Shown here: one piece after another, positions 24,403 to 32,737 of the stretch | Position numbering within the stretch: the first letter of the stretch is position 1 | Layout of the letters: every line of letters starts with the position of its first letter | Assembly: GCF_014196625.1 (NCBI RefSeq) | Contig: NZ_JACIDZ010000003.1 | Span: 186,001-250,000 of the forward strand | DNA length: 64,000 nucleotides | From: Martelella radicis | GTDB lineage: Bacteria; Pseudomonadota; Alphaproteobacteria; Rhizobiales; Rhizobiaceae | Direction of reading: 5' to 3' | Translations under genes and position numbers: made by a program | Notes under the pieces: model-generated | What the model was told of the DNA's origin: nothing | The model's input: the letters and a program-made list of their open reading frames with translations, nothing else | Databases searched by the model: none

Positions 24403-25863
24403 TCATCCGCTGGCTTGTTCTTCCTCGTCGCGATTATGCATCATCCGCTTCAGGAACGGGGCCAGGATGAGAAGCAGGATGCCGGCGGCGATTGCCAGCA
24501 GGCCATAGACGAAGAAGCCGTGCTCATAGATCGACGCTTCCGCCGAGGGTGACGCGCCCTTGGGTACGGCGGCGTAGTCTCCAATGATGCCGGCGACGAA
24601 ATTGGCGGCTGCGGTCGCGTAGAACCACACGCCCATGGCATAGCCGCCGAGCCTGCGCGGGGCGAGCTTGGTCGTCAGAGCCAGGCCGAGCGGTGACAGG
24701 CAAATCTCGCCGATCTCGAAGACGATATAGAACAGCACGATCCACATCAGGCTCGCCTTGACCGTATCCCCGGTCTCCACGATGCCCGCGGACAAGACCC
24801 AGAAGGACAGGCCGAGAAAGATCGGACCGAGCGCATATTTCACGAGGTCACTGACGGCATAGCCCTTGCGCGCGAGAAGGATCCAGAGCCGCGCCACGAA
24901 GGGCGAGAGGATGATCAGAACAAGCGCCGAAAACGCCGTGCCCTCGCTTGCCGGCACGATCCAGCCAAACACATTGCGGTTGACGTCGCGATCGGTAAAC
25001 AGCGTGACCGAAATACCCTGCTGCTGGTAGATCGCCCAGAACGGGATCGAAAACAGGATCAGGATCAGCAGGATCAGCATGCGCCGGCGGCTTTCGGGAT
25101 CCTCCTTGGCCATGATGGCGAAATAGGAGATCACCAGTACAACGCCGACGCCGAACACGAACCAGCCGGCCCATTCAGGCCGCGACAGAAGGATGGTCGA
25201 AAGTCCGATCGCCAACAGGATCGCGAGCCCGACAATGGCATTCCAGCGGGCGCTGCCTTCGATCTCCGGCGGCCGATCGCGCTGTTCAAGGACGCGCCGT
25301 CCGATGACATAGGTGGCAAGCGACAGCATCTTGCCCAAGCCCGCCAGCGCGAAGGCGAGCGTGTAGCCGAACTGGGTTGCGATAATGCCGGCAAGAAGCG
25401 CGCCGGCGAAGGCGCCGATATTGATGCCCATGTAGAAAATGGTGAATCCCGGCGCGCGGCGCGGATCGTCATCGGCATAGAAATGGCCGAGCAGAGCGGA
25501 GATGTTCGGCTTGAACAGCCCGTTGCCGACGGCCATCAGGGCGAGCGCCAGGAACATCAGCTTCTCGCCGCCGAAACCGAGTGTCAGATAACCGAAGCCG
25601 ACAATGATCGCCCCGGTGATGATGGCCCGCCCGAAGCCGAGCACCCGGTCGGCCGCAACGCCGCCGGCGACCGTGGTCAGATAGGCGAAGGAGGTATAGG
25701 CGCCGAAGATGAGGAAGGCCCGCGCGTCGTCCATCTTCAGCACGTTCACGAGGTAGAGCGTGAAGATCGAGACCATGGAGTAATAGCCGAACCGTTCCCA
25801 GAATTCGGTCATGAACAACACATAGAGGGCGCGGGGTTGCTTGGTATCGGGGGCAGGGGGCAT
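24403..25863 (-). CDS. POT/PTR-family proton:oligopeptide symporter
   Basis: 486 aa. Both POT signatures are visible: the proton-coupling EFWERFGYYSM (ExxERFxYY, about residues 20-30) and FYMGINIGAFAGAL in helix 5. About 12-14 membrane helices and a C-terminal charged tail (HNRDEEEQASG). It imports di- and tripeptides with protons across the inner membrane. The gene is transcribed toward the TRAP genes and appears to be alone; no RBS stronger than GAG is seen before the ATG. Confidence 0.9.
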   Translation of the reverse strand: MPPAPDTKQPRALYVLFMTEFWERFGYYSMVSIFTLYLVNVLKMDDARAFLIFGAYTSFAYLTTVAGGVAADRVLGFGRAIITGAIIVGFGYLTLGFGGEKLMFLALALMAVGNGLFKPNISALLGHFYADDDPRRAPGFTIFYMGINIGAFAGALLAGIIATQFGYTLAFALAGLGKMLSLATYVIGRRVLEQRDRPPEIEGSARWNAIVGLAILLAIGLSTILLSRPEWAGWFVFGVGVVLVISYFAIMAKEDPESRRRMLILLILILFSIPFWAIYQQQGISVTLFTDRDVNRNVFGWIVPASEGTAFSALVLIILSPFVARLWILLARKGYAVSDLVKYALGPIFLGLSFWVLSAGIVETGDTVKASLMWIVLFYIVFEIGEICLSPLGLALTTKLAPRRLGGYAMGVWFYATAAANFVAGIIGDYAAVPKGASPSAEASIYEHGFFVYGLLAIAAGILLLILAPFLKRMMHNRDEEEQASG

Positions 25864-26034
25864 GGCGGTCTCGCTTCACATTGCCTGCGGCCGGGCAAGG
25901 CGGGCCGCGCTTCGCGTCAATCCGGCAGGCCGAACGACATTCATTGGCGGCACTCGGCACGAGGCGCTCACCGCGGTGGGCCCTGCCGGAAGCGATCGTT
26001 CCACGCCGGAAGCTTTCACGCAGGCGGCAGGCTG

Positions 26035-26138
26035 GCGCATCGGCCCGCAAATCGGAATCGATTTTCGGAAAGCACGATGCGCAGATTCAAAACATTAGAG
26101 CGTCCTTTGTGCCTCCATTCGGACGCAGGGCGCTCTAA
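26035..26138. repeat. Interspersed palindromic repeat family A, copy 1
   Basis: 104 bp, same length and mostly the same sequence as 31307-31410. It has two palindromic halves: an ATCGGAATCGATTTTCGG dyad and a TTAGAGCG...CGCTCTAA dyad. In this copy the inner arms of the second dyad are less perfect. Size and two-palindrome design recall the RIME1 elements of rhizobia. Confidence 0.85.
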
Positions 26139-26168
26139 AAAAGCATTCCCGGCAGAATGCCGGGAATG
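26137..26168 (-). terminator. Rho-independent terminator of the porin gene
   Basis: A perfect 10-bp stem (CATTCCCGGC / GCCGGGAATG) with a 5-nt loop; on the minus strand it is followed by CTTTTTT. It lies about 45 bp beyond the porin stop codon, at the edge of the family A repeat. Confidence 0.9.
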
Positions 26169-26211
26169 ACGAAATCAGCAAGGGTAAAATGCGTTTTCCG
26201 CGACGAAGGGA

Positions 26212-27276
26212 TCAGAAATCGCGCTCGAGACGAACCCAGCCGAACCAGTTCTGCTGGTTCCAGCTGTCGTCGAGGAAGGCGTAGTTGATATTCGTCCGCA
26301 GATGGAAATCGTCGACGATCTCCCAGTCGGCGGTGGCGCCCGCCTCCCAGAACACCTTGTCGTTGCTGGCGACGTTATACTGCGTCTGCGGCGACAGGAT
26401 GAAGTTCTCGGTGACGTTGAAATAGTAGTTGGCGGCCACCGCATATTTCAGATAGGTGCCGGCGATCGGGCTGTCGTTCCAGTTGGCCGCGGTAAAGTCG
26501 GGACCATAGGCGATGAAGCCGCTTTCATAGAGGCCGGCGATTTCGAACGTGCCGGGACCGATGCCGAAGCCGGCCCAGGGGCGCAGCGCATAGGTCTCGT
26601 TATAGGTGTCCCAGGCGGCGTCGAACTTGAAATAATTGCTGTCGGAGACGATGTAGCCGAGGCGGGCGGAAAGGCCGAGCTTGGGAACGTTGGTGTTGCC
26701 GAGACCGACATTGCCCGGTGTCATCGCGTCAAGCTCGAGGGCGGCCTGAAAATGGTCGGCGCCGTTATAGGCAATGCGGATCGCGTTGTAGCGGCTCACA
26801 TTGTCGATATTGTCGAGTTCGCCCCAGAGGTCTTCGTTCCAGTAGCCCTTGATATAACCGGCGCGCAGCGCAAGCGCATCGCCGATGTCGATATAGGCCT
26901 CGTCGATGGCGAAGTCGTCCCCCGTGCCGTTGGAATAGAAATAGAGCTCGGGCACGAATTTCGACGTCAGCGTGCCGAGTTCGGTATCGGACTTGGCGGT
27001 GATCTCCAGATTGGTCTTGACGTAGGGATACCAGTCGCCGTCAGCCGCCGAACCGGTCTGGATGCCGCCGAATTTCGTCTCGAACCGGACATAGCCGCTG
27101 ATATCAAGGCAGGTCTCTGTGCCCGGAATATAGAAATAGCCGCTGCCGAAGGCGTCACAGACTTCGACGTAATTGGCCGTGACCGGCTCGATCATCACGA
27201 CCGGGTCGGCTGCCTTGGCGCCTGATGCAGCCGCAAGCAGCGAGGCGGAGCCGATGAGAAAAAATTTGGTCTTCAT
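26212..27276 (-). CDS. Alphaproteobacterial outer-membrane porin
   Basis: 354 aa from ATG 27276, which follows a GGAGAG site and starts a clear signal peptide (MKTKFFLIGSASLLAAASGA, cleavage after AKA). The mature sequence has the porin family opening (VEVCDAFGSGYFYIPGTETCLDISGYVRFE), with the two conserved cysteines, then alternating beta strands and ends in aromatic VRLERDF, the usual outer-membrane assembly signal. It makes a general diffusion channel. Expression is likely high and environmentally tuned, given a long 5' region, but no operator was recognised. Confidence 0.9.
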   Translation of the reverse strand: MKTKFFLIGSASLLAAASGAKAADPVVMIEPVTANYVEVCDAFGSGYFYIPGTETCLDISGYVRFETKFGGIQTGSAADGDWYPYVKTNLEITAKSDTELGTLTSKFVPELYFYSNGTGDDFAIDEAYIDIGDALALRAGYIKGYWNEDLWGELDNIDNVSRYNAIRIAYNGADHFQAALELDAMTPGNVGLGNTNVPKLGLSARLGYIVSDSNYFKFDAAWDTYNETYALRPWAGFGIGPGTFEIAGLYESGFIAYGPDFTAANWNDSPIAGTYLKYAVAANYYFNVTENFILSPQTQYNVASNDKVFWEAGATADWEIVDDFHLRTNINYAFLDDSWNQQNWFGWVRLERDF

Positions 27277-27838
27277 GGTCAGTACTCTCCAGAGCCCTTG
27301 ATAATCATCACACGAACGCAGGGACGCCATGACGCACTCGGTTGTTATTGTGTTCAATCGATTATTGGCGATTGCATCGACGACTATACGTTTACCTGTT
27401 TGAAACACAATTGCCGCCGTCAGATTCTTGTCATGTTCTGGCCCGATTCCGTTTCGATAGCGCTGAAGTGTTGTCGAACGGCAACTTTTTCGCGCAATCA
27501 AGAGGGGCGGAACCGCCTGCGGGCAGTCTTCCGACTTCAAAAGAAGAGACCAGAAAATAAAATGAAAACATATTGTTATGCTAATATCCGGGAGGCGCGA
27601 CGGTGATTTACTCACGGCGGTTGAATTGGGCAGAGGAGGGTCGGGGAAAGCGCAGGGCGCAACCATGCCGCAACTGCGGTCTGGCGGAAACCAGCTTGTC
27701 TTCTCTCTGACGGTCGGGCAGCCGGCCGTGATGCCTGCGGCAATCGGTCGTCGGCCCCGGGACCAATCCGGCAGTGTTTTTCGGTCGCTTGCCGCTTGCC
27801 CGCAAGACCGGATTGGAGTATCAGCGATTTCGGTGAAA
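27277..27838. other. Long non-coding gap between porin and tRNA-Ala(CGC)
   Basis: About 560 bp. The first 320 bp are more AT-rich than the surroundings and probably hold the porin promoter and 5' leader. Open frames here are cysteine-rich or low-complexity and look spurious. No riboswitch or repeat was recognised. Confidence 0.45.
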
Positions 27839-27914
27839 GGGGCCGTAGCTCAGCTGGGAGAGCGCTGCAATCGCACTGCAGAGGTCGGCGGTTCGATCCC
27901 GCTCGGCTCCACCA
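27839..27914 (+). tRNA. tRNA-Ala (anticodon CGC)
   Basis: 76 nt with encoded CCA. Acceptor GGGGCCG / CGGCTCC, D arm GCTC/GAGC, anticodon stem CTGCA/TGCAG with loop ATCGCAC giving anticodon CGC, T arm GGCGG-TTCGATC-CCGCT. It reads GCG, a frequent alanine codon in this GC-rich sequence. Confidence 0.97.
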
Positions 27915-27944
27915 ACCACCTTCGACATTCGCTCCGGTCGTCCC

Positions 27945-28373
27945 TCAGTTCTTGTCTTCGGGCAGGTCCGGCAGCGGCATGATCTCGATGCCCTCTTCCA
28001 GAAGATCGCGCACCTCGTCGGGCTTTGCCGCGCCGATGATGCCGCGTTCCTTCGCCTCGCCGTAGTGGATCTTGCGTGCTTCCTCGGGAAAGCGCTCGCC
28101 GACATCCTCGGAACTGGCGCGGATCTCGGCCACGGCCTGCCGCAGTTTCTCGACAGCCTCGCGCTGCGCCTTGTCGACAAGGGCGGCCTTGCGCTCATCC
28201 TTGCTGCGCGCGGTCGAGACCTGCGGTGCCATCAACCCCTTGGTGATCTTGGCCGAATTGCACACCGGGCAGGTGAGAAAACCGCTTTCAACCTGACGGT
28301 CGAAATCATCGCTGCCGGAAAACCAGCCTTCAAAGGCGTGGCCGTTGTCGCAGGAGAGGGAATAATGGATCAC
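27945..28373 (-). CDS. DUF1178 family protein
   Basis: 142 aa with GTG start (MIHYSLSCDNGHAFEGWF). An N-terminal zinc-ribbon-like pair of cysteine motifs (SCDNGH and LTCPVCNSAKITK) is followed by a helical charged region and PDEVRDLLEEGIEIMPLP, both typical of DUF1178. Function is unknown; metal binding through the cysteines is inferred. It ends the block comF-like - grxC - nitrilase - DUF1178, an order I recall as common in rhizobia. Confidence 0.87.
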   Translation of the reverse strand: MIHYSLSCDNGHAFEGWFSGSDDFDRQVESGFLTCPVCNSAKITKGLMAPQVSTARSKDERKAALVDKAQREAVEKLRQAVAEIRASSEDVGERFPEEARKIHYGEAKERGIIGAAKPDEVRDLLEEGIEIMPLPDLPEDKN

Positions 28374-28390
28374 GGGGGTCGGTCTTTCAC

Positions 28391-29251
28391 TCAGGCCTTT
28401 TCGGCGCCGGCTTGCGTCGCCTGTCGCTCTTCAAGCGAAAAGGGACGGATATTCTTCAGGTTCGGCACCTTGCCGCGCGCTTCAGCCACCTGGTCGGTGT
28501 CGATCTCGGCGGTGATCACCGCCTCGCCGACATCGCCGGCCTCGGCCAGAACACGGCCCCAGGGGTCGATGATGATCGAGTGGCCGAAAGTCTCGCGACC
28601 GTCCTCGTGAACGCCCGCCTGGGCGGCGGAGATCATGAAGGCGCCGTTCTCGATCGCGCGGGCGCGCTGCAGCACATGCCAGTGGGCCTCGCCGGTCTGC
28701 TTGGTGAAGGCGGCAGGCGCCGTCAGCACCTCGGCGCCGGCAAGCGCATAGGTGCGAAAGAGGTCGGGAAAGCGGACATCGTAGCAGATCGCCATGCCGA
28801 GGCGCGCAAAGGGCAGGTTCGCCAGAAGAGCGGTCTCTCCGGGCCGGTAGATCGCGCTTTCGCGCCAGCTTTCGCCATTGTCGAGATCGACGTCGAACAT
28901 GTGGATCTTGTCGTAGCGCGCGGCGACAGTGCCGTCGGGCGCAAATAGCAGGGCGCGGTTTGCAACCATGTCGTCGCCAACGGCAATCGCCGTCGAGCCG
29001 ATATGCAGGTGGACACCGTGCCTTTCGGCAAGCGATGACGCCGTGCGGACGATGATATCGTCCTCCTCGCCCTTCAGCACCGCCATCAGCGCCTTGCGGT
29101 TCTTCTGCACCGCGCCGGTCATTTCCGGGGTCTGGATATAATCAGCACCCTTTGCGACAGCCTCTGCGACCAGACGCGACAGGGTCTCGGCGTTCTTCTC
29201 GGGGTTGATGCCCGAACGCATCTGCAGGGCGGCGGCGGTAAAGCGGGTCAT
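28391..29251 (-). CDS. Carbon-nitrogen hydrolase (nitrilase superfamily)
   Basis: 286 aa from ATG 29251, preceded by GAGG. The Glu-Lys-Cys triad is present: Glu in IQTPEMTG, Lys in YDKIHMFDVD, Cys in MAICYDVRFPDLFR. Other family features include ENGAFMISAAQAGVHEDGRETFGHS. Members of this branch hydrolyse amides such as deaminated glutathione or omega-amides in the cytoplasm. The position directly downstream of grxC fits a glutathione repair role (deaminated glutathione amidase), though the substrate is not proven by sequence. Confidence 0.87.
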   Translation of the reverse strand: MTRFTAAALQMRSGINPEKNAETLSRLVAEAVAKGADYIQTPEMTGAVQKNRKALMAVLKGEEDDIIVRTASSLAERHGVHLHIGSTAIAVGDDMVANRALLFAPDGTVAARYDKIHMFDVDLDNGESWRESAIYRPGETALLANLPFARLGMAICYDVRFPDLFRTYALAGAEVLTAPAAFTKQTGEAHWHVLQRARAIENGAFMISAAQAGVHEDGRETFGHSIIIDPWGRVLAEAGDVGEAVITAEIDTDQVAEARGKVPNLKNIRPFSLEERQATQAGAEKA

Positions 29252-29261
29252 GTGAGGTTCC

Positions 29262-29519
29262 TCAGCGGGCAAGAAGCGGATCGAGCTGGCCCGCGCGGTC
29301 CAGGGCGAGAAGATCGTCGCAGCCGCCGATATGGCGGTCATCGATGAAGATCTGCGGGAAGGTCGAACCGCCATTGGAGCGCTCGATCATCTTCGCCCTG
29401 ACATCCGGGGTCTCGGTGGCGTTGTATTCGGTGAAGTCGACGCCCTTGTCGGCGAGGAGCTTTTTCGCGCGAGCGCAGAAACCGCAGAATTCCCGTGTGT
29501 AGATCTCGACATTCGCCAT
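29262..29519 (-). CDS. grxC: Glutaredoxin 3
   Basis: 85 aa from ATG 29519 (MANVEIYTREFCGFCARAKK). The dithiol active site is CGFC rather than the commoner CPYC. The glutathione-binding TFPQIFIDDRHIGGCDDL, including the cis-proline after TF, is intact. It reduces protein disulfides using glutathione. It lies 10 bp before the nitrilase gene and 37 bp after the ComF-like gene, so all three are probably transcribed together. Confidence 0.93.
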   Translation of the reverse strand: MANVEIYTREFCGFCARAKKLLADKGVDFTEYNATETPDVRAKMIERSNGGSTFPQIFIDDRHIGGCDDLLALDRAGQLDPLLAR

Positions 29520-29556
29520 GATGAACTGAGGTCCTTTCGTTGCAGGTGTCTCGCCC

Positions 29557-30348
29557 TCATATAGTTTCATCAAGGACCCGTGCAAAGGTCAAAACATTGA
29601 TCTCGGCTGCGCCCTTGCGCCTCAGCACCCGCGCGACGGCCGAAACGGTGGCGCCCGTCGTATAGACATCATCGATGACGAGGATCGACTTTCCGAAGAC
29701 CATATCCTCGCTGTCGGGCGCAAGCGCGAAGGCGCCGCGCACATTGTCCTCACGCGCCGTGCGGGTAAGCCCCACCTGCCGGCTGGTGCGTCGCGTGCGC
29801 CGCAAAAGGCCTGGCAAAAATGGCTTTCCGGAAAGCCGCGCCAGGTTGCGGGCCAGTTCCGCCGACTGGTTGAAACGGCGCGACATCAGCCGGGTCGCAT
29901 GCAGCGGCACGGCGATGATGCCGTCGGCGCGCGCGATCATGCCGTCATCGGCGCGCCGCATCCATTCGGCCATCATCACCGCAAGATGCGTGTTGTCGCG
30001 ATATTTGAGCGCGTGGACGAGATTGCGCACGGTGCCTGTGTAATAGGCGGCGGAGCGCAGCCGGTCGAAATCCGGCGGATTGGCGATTGCCGCCGCGCTC
30101 AGGATATCCGGCCCGAGGTCGTGGGAAAACGGCGTTCCGAGAACCGCGCAATAGGGCCGTTCGATGAAGCGGATATCGCTCCAGCATTCGACGCAGAGCG
30201 CGCGATGGGTGCCGGTGGTCCTGCCGCAGCCCGCACAGACCGGCGGAAAGAGGAGATTGCCGAACGCCGACAACGCGCCGCGGGCCAAAGTCGCGGAACG
30301 TTGCCCTGTCGTCTCGCCTCGCAAGGGTTCGATCTCGTCCATGGCCAT
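29557..30348 (-). CDS. ComF-family phosphoribosyltransferase-like protein
   Basis: 263 aa. A zinc-finger-like N-terminus (CAGCGRTTGTHRALCVEC) precedes a type I phosphoribosyltransferase domain whose PRPP motif ILVIDDVYTTGATV is intact. Two start codons (30348 and 30342) are equally possible. ComF proteins take part in DNA uptake or handling in some bacteria; in alphaproteobacteria the role is unclear. Confidence 0.88.
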   Translation of the reverse strand: MAMDEIEPLRGETTGQRSATLARGALSAFGNLLFPPVCAGCGRTTGTHRALCVECWSDIRFIERPYCAVLGTPFSHDLGPDILSAAAIANPPDFDRLRSAAYYTGTVRNLVHALKYRDNTHLAVMMAEWMRRADDGMIARADGIIAVPLHATRLMSRRFNQSAELARNLARLSGKPFLPGLLRRTRRTSRQVGLTRTAREDNVRGAFALAPDSEDMVFGKSILVIDDVYTTGATVSAVARVLRRKGAAEINVLTFARVLDETI

Positions 30349-30422
30349 GAAGGTAGCGCGTTGACGGATGCTTTGCGACTCCCTAATTGGCGGGCAGGCG
30401 TCAGTAGGAAAGGCCGCATGTC

Positions 30423-31307
30423 ATGGAACAGGTTTTCGAAACGGAACGGGTGGAGAAAAACCGGCTGAAGGCCTGGCGCGCGGCCAAACCCGGCGCGGAT
30501 TTCCTGCTCAATATCGTTGCCGAAGAGATCGCCGACCGGCTGGCCGTCGTGGAGCGAACCTTCGATGTCGCCGCCGAGCTTCACGGAGTGACGGGCGTCG
30601 TGGCGAAGGCGGCGCTTGAAACGGGCAAGATCGGCACGATGCGACGGGTGGAGAGCGATGCGGCCTTTGCCGCAGCGGGCGAGGCGGTCGCCGTCGCGCC
30701 GCTCGAATGGCCGGGGCTCGAGGAGCAGTCGCTCAATCTGGTGCTTTCCCCGCTTGCCGCCCATCTGACCAATGACACGCCCGGCTATTTCATCCAGGCG
30801 CGAAGGGCGCTGAAACCCGACGGGCTGTTCCTGGCGGCCATTGCGGGATCGGGAACGCTTGCCGAACTGCGCGACTGCCTGCTTGCGGCGGAGGCCGAAA
30901 TCTACGGCGGGGTCAGCCCGCGCGTCATTCCCTTTGCCGATGTGCGCGATGTCGGCGGTCTTCTGCAGCGCGCCGGCTTCGCGCTGCCCGTCGTGGATCA
31001 GGAAAACTACACGGTCCGCTACGATACGCTGTTCGACCTGATGGCGGATCTCAGGGCCATGGGCATGGCCAACCCGCTGTCCGACCGGTCGAGAAAACCT
31101 GTCAGCCGGGCCTTCTTCCTGCGTGCGGCAGAACTCTACGCCGAGCGCTACAGCGATCCGGATGGGCGCATCCGCGCTACCTTCTCGATCATCTATGTTT
31201 CCGGCTGGGCGCCGCATGAAAGCCAGCAGAAACCGCTGAAGCCCGGCTCGGCGAAGGCGCGCCTTGCCGACGCGCTCAACACCGAGGAGTTCAAGCTCAA
31301 GCGCTAG
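30423..31307 (+). CDS. SAM-dependent methyltransferase (BioC/NDUFAF5-like)
   Basis: 294 aa, ATG 30423 after AGGAAAGG. The Rossmann methyltransferase fold is degenerate at its first glycine loop, but the mid-region (LNLVLSPLAAHLTNDTPGYFIQARRALKPDGLFLAAI) and the C-terminal part (LMADLRAMGMANPLSDRSRKP) match proteins annotated as BioC-type or NDUFAF5-like methyltransferases. In NDUFAF5 the activity is arginine hydroxylation during complex I assembly, so the name methyltransferase should be treated with care. Divergent from the ComF-like gene. Its TAG stop abuts the family A repeat. Confidence 0.75.
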   Translation: MEQVFETERVEKNRLKAWRAAKPGADFLLNIVAEEIADRLAVVERTFDVAAELHGVTGVVAKAALETGKIGTMRRVESDAAFAAAGEAVAVAPLEWPGLEEQSLNLVLSPLAAHLTNDTPGYFIQARRALKPDGLFLAAIAGSGTLAELRDCLLAAEAEIYGGVSPRVIPFADVRDVGGLLQRAGFALPVVDQENYTVRYDTLFDLMADLRAMGMANPLSDRSRKPVSRAFFLRAAELYAERYSDPDGRIRATFSIIYVSGWAPHESQQKPLKPGSAKARLADALNTEEFKLKR

Positions 31308-31410
31308 CGCATCGGTCCGAAAATCGGAATCGATTTTCGGAAAGCACGATGCGTAGATTCAATAGGTTAGAGCGTCCTTTGTGCGTCCGAATGGACGCAC
31401 GGCGCTCTAA
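31307..31410. repeat. Interspersed palindromic repeat family A, copy 2
   Basis: 104 bp. The left dyad is CCGAAAATCG-GAAT-CGATTTTCGG, and the right dyad nests GTGCGTCC-GAAT-GGACGCAC inside TTAGAGCG...CGCTCTAA; this is the better-preserved copy. It begins at the last base of the upstream stop codon and lies between convergent genes. Confidence 0.87.
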
Positions 31411-31428
31411 CCGACAGAAGGGGACGGA

Positions 31429-31836
31429 TTACAGCAGATCCTGCAGGATCGGGATCAGTGGTTCGTCGGCGGGCGGCATCGGGTAATCACGAAGGTCGCG
31501 GGCGCGCACCCATTTGATCGCCTGGCCTTCCTGGCCCGCAGGAATGCCCTGGTAGCGCCGGCAGATGAAGAGCGGCATCAGCAGATGGAAATGCTCGTAG
31601 GTGTGGCTGGCAAAGGTCAGCGGCGCGAGGCAGTCGGGCTTGGTGGTGATGCCCAATTCCTCTTCCATCTCGCGGATCAGGCAGGCTTCCGGCGTCTCGC
31701 CGCTCTCCACCTTTCCGCCGGGAAACTCCCAGAGCCCGGCAAGCGCCTTGCCCTCCGGCCGTTGCGCCAGAAGGATGCGTCCGTCCGCGTCGATCAGCGC
31801 GCAGGCTGCCACCAGCAGCAGTTTCATCTCGCTCAT
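31429..31836 (-). CDS. mutT: MutT-type 8-oxo-dGTP diphosphatase
   Basis: 135 aa. The Nudix box is complete, GGKVESGETPEACLIREMEE followed by ELG (G-x5-E-x7-R-E-x2-E-E). The short N-terminus LLLVAACALIDADGRILLAQRP and LWEFPGGK are typical of MutT. It cleans oxidised GTP precursors from the nucleotide pool. Its start overlaps the acetyltransferase stop by 4 nt (ATGA). Confidence 0.9.
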   Translation of the reverse strand: MSEMKLLLVAACALIDADGRILLAQRPEGKALAGLWEFPGGKVESGETPEACLIREMEEELGITTKPDCLAPLTFASHTYEHFHLLMPLFICRRYQGIPAGQEGQAIKWVRARDLRDYPMPPADEPLIPILQDLL

Positions 31837-32597
31837 TCTTCCGCCTTTTCGCGCCAGTAGCGATATCTGTAGGCCTCATGAAAGCCGAGGCCCCGGTAGA
31901 GGGAGAGGGCCGGCGTGTTGGTCTCGGTCACCTGCAGCCAGGCGGTGCGCGCGCCGCGGCCCTTGAGCCAGCGCAGCATGCCGGTTGCCAGCTCGCGGCC
32001 ATGTCCCTTGCGTCGCGCTTCGTGCGCCACGGCGAAGGCCTCGATGCCGGCCATGTCGAAATCATGGACGCAGAGGCCGGCCGCAAAGGGTTCGCCGCCT
32101 TCATCTTCCCGGATGAAGAAACCGTGGGCGGGCTTGATCGCGGTGACGACTTCGGCAAGGCCGGCCCGCGTCAGTTCCGCGACCGGATTGACCTTCAGCG
32201 CCGCGCCGACGAAGCGGCCGACATCCTGGCTGGGCAGATGCTCGACGCCATCCTCCGGTTCGAAGCGGGAGAGATCGAGCGTCATCACGATGCTCGTGTC
32301 AAAAGACTGTGCCGCCTCGGCTGTCAGGAATTCGACGAGCGCCGGCGGCGTCAGCGGCGTTTCGCGCACCAGAAGCGGCCGTCCGAAGGCCTCGTAATGG
32401 CGACGCGCCTTCTCGAACCTGATCTCGATATCGGAAATATCCGACTGGTCGAGCACCGACAGGCTGTTGAGACGTTTGGACGGGTGACCCGCTGTCAGCC
32501 GAAGCTGCCAGGCGCCGTCATAATGCACGTTCTTTGCCGGCCACGCTCGCAGACCCATGGCTTCCAGCCGACGCACAAGAGGAAGATCCGCACTCAC
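31833..32597 (-). CDS. GNAT-family N-acetyltransferase
   Basis: 254 aa, GTG start at 32597. The C-terminal half has the acetyl-CoA motif EAFAVAHEARRKGHGRELATGMLRW and LSLYRGLGFHEAYRYRYW; the N-terminal half resembles a divergent second GNAT lobe. The acceptor is unknown. It is translationally coupled to mutT. Confidence 0.82.
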   Translation of the reverse strand: MSADLPLVRRLEAMGLRAWPAKNVHYDGAWQLRLTAGHPSKRLNSLSVLDQSDISDIEIRFEKARRHYEAFGRPLLVRETPLTPPALVEFLTAEAAQSFDTSIVMTLDLSRFEPEDGVEHLPSQDVGRFVGAALKVNPVAELTRAGLAEVVTAIKPAHGFFIREDEGGEPFAAGLCVHDFDMAGIEAFAVAHEARRKGHGRELATGMLRWLKGRGARTAWLQVTETNTPALSLYRGLGFHEAYRYRYWREKAEE

Positions 32598-32737
32598 CTT
32601 TGTTCCGATCCTGTCGCGACGTTATTGTTTTTGCTCATCTAGTGCGCTTCAGACCGGACTGTAAACACAGCACGCGCGCTTGAGGCGGCCGGTGTTGCGC
32701 GAAGGCAACGCGGCCCGCCGCAAGCGGCTGAGCGGTT

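Noticed and set aside
27298-27606. About 100-codon plus-strand frame upstream of the porin
   Set aside because: Odd cysteine-rich composition, no Shine-Dalgarno site, no family resemblance; it probably lies in the porin promoter region.
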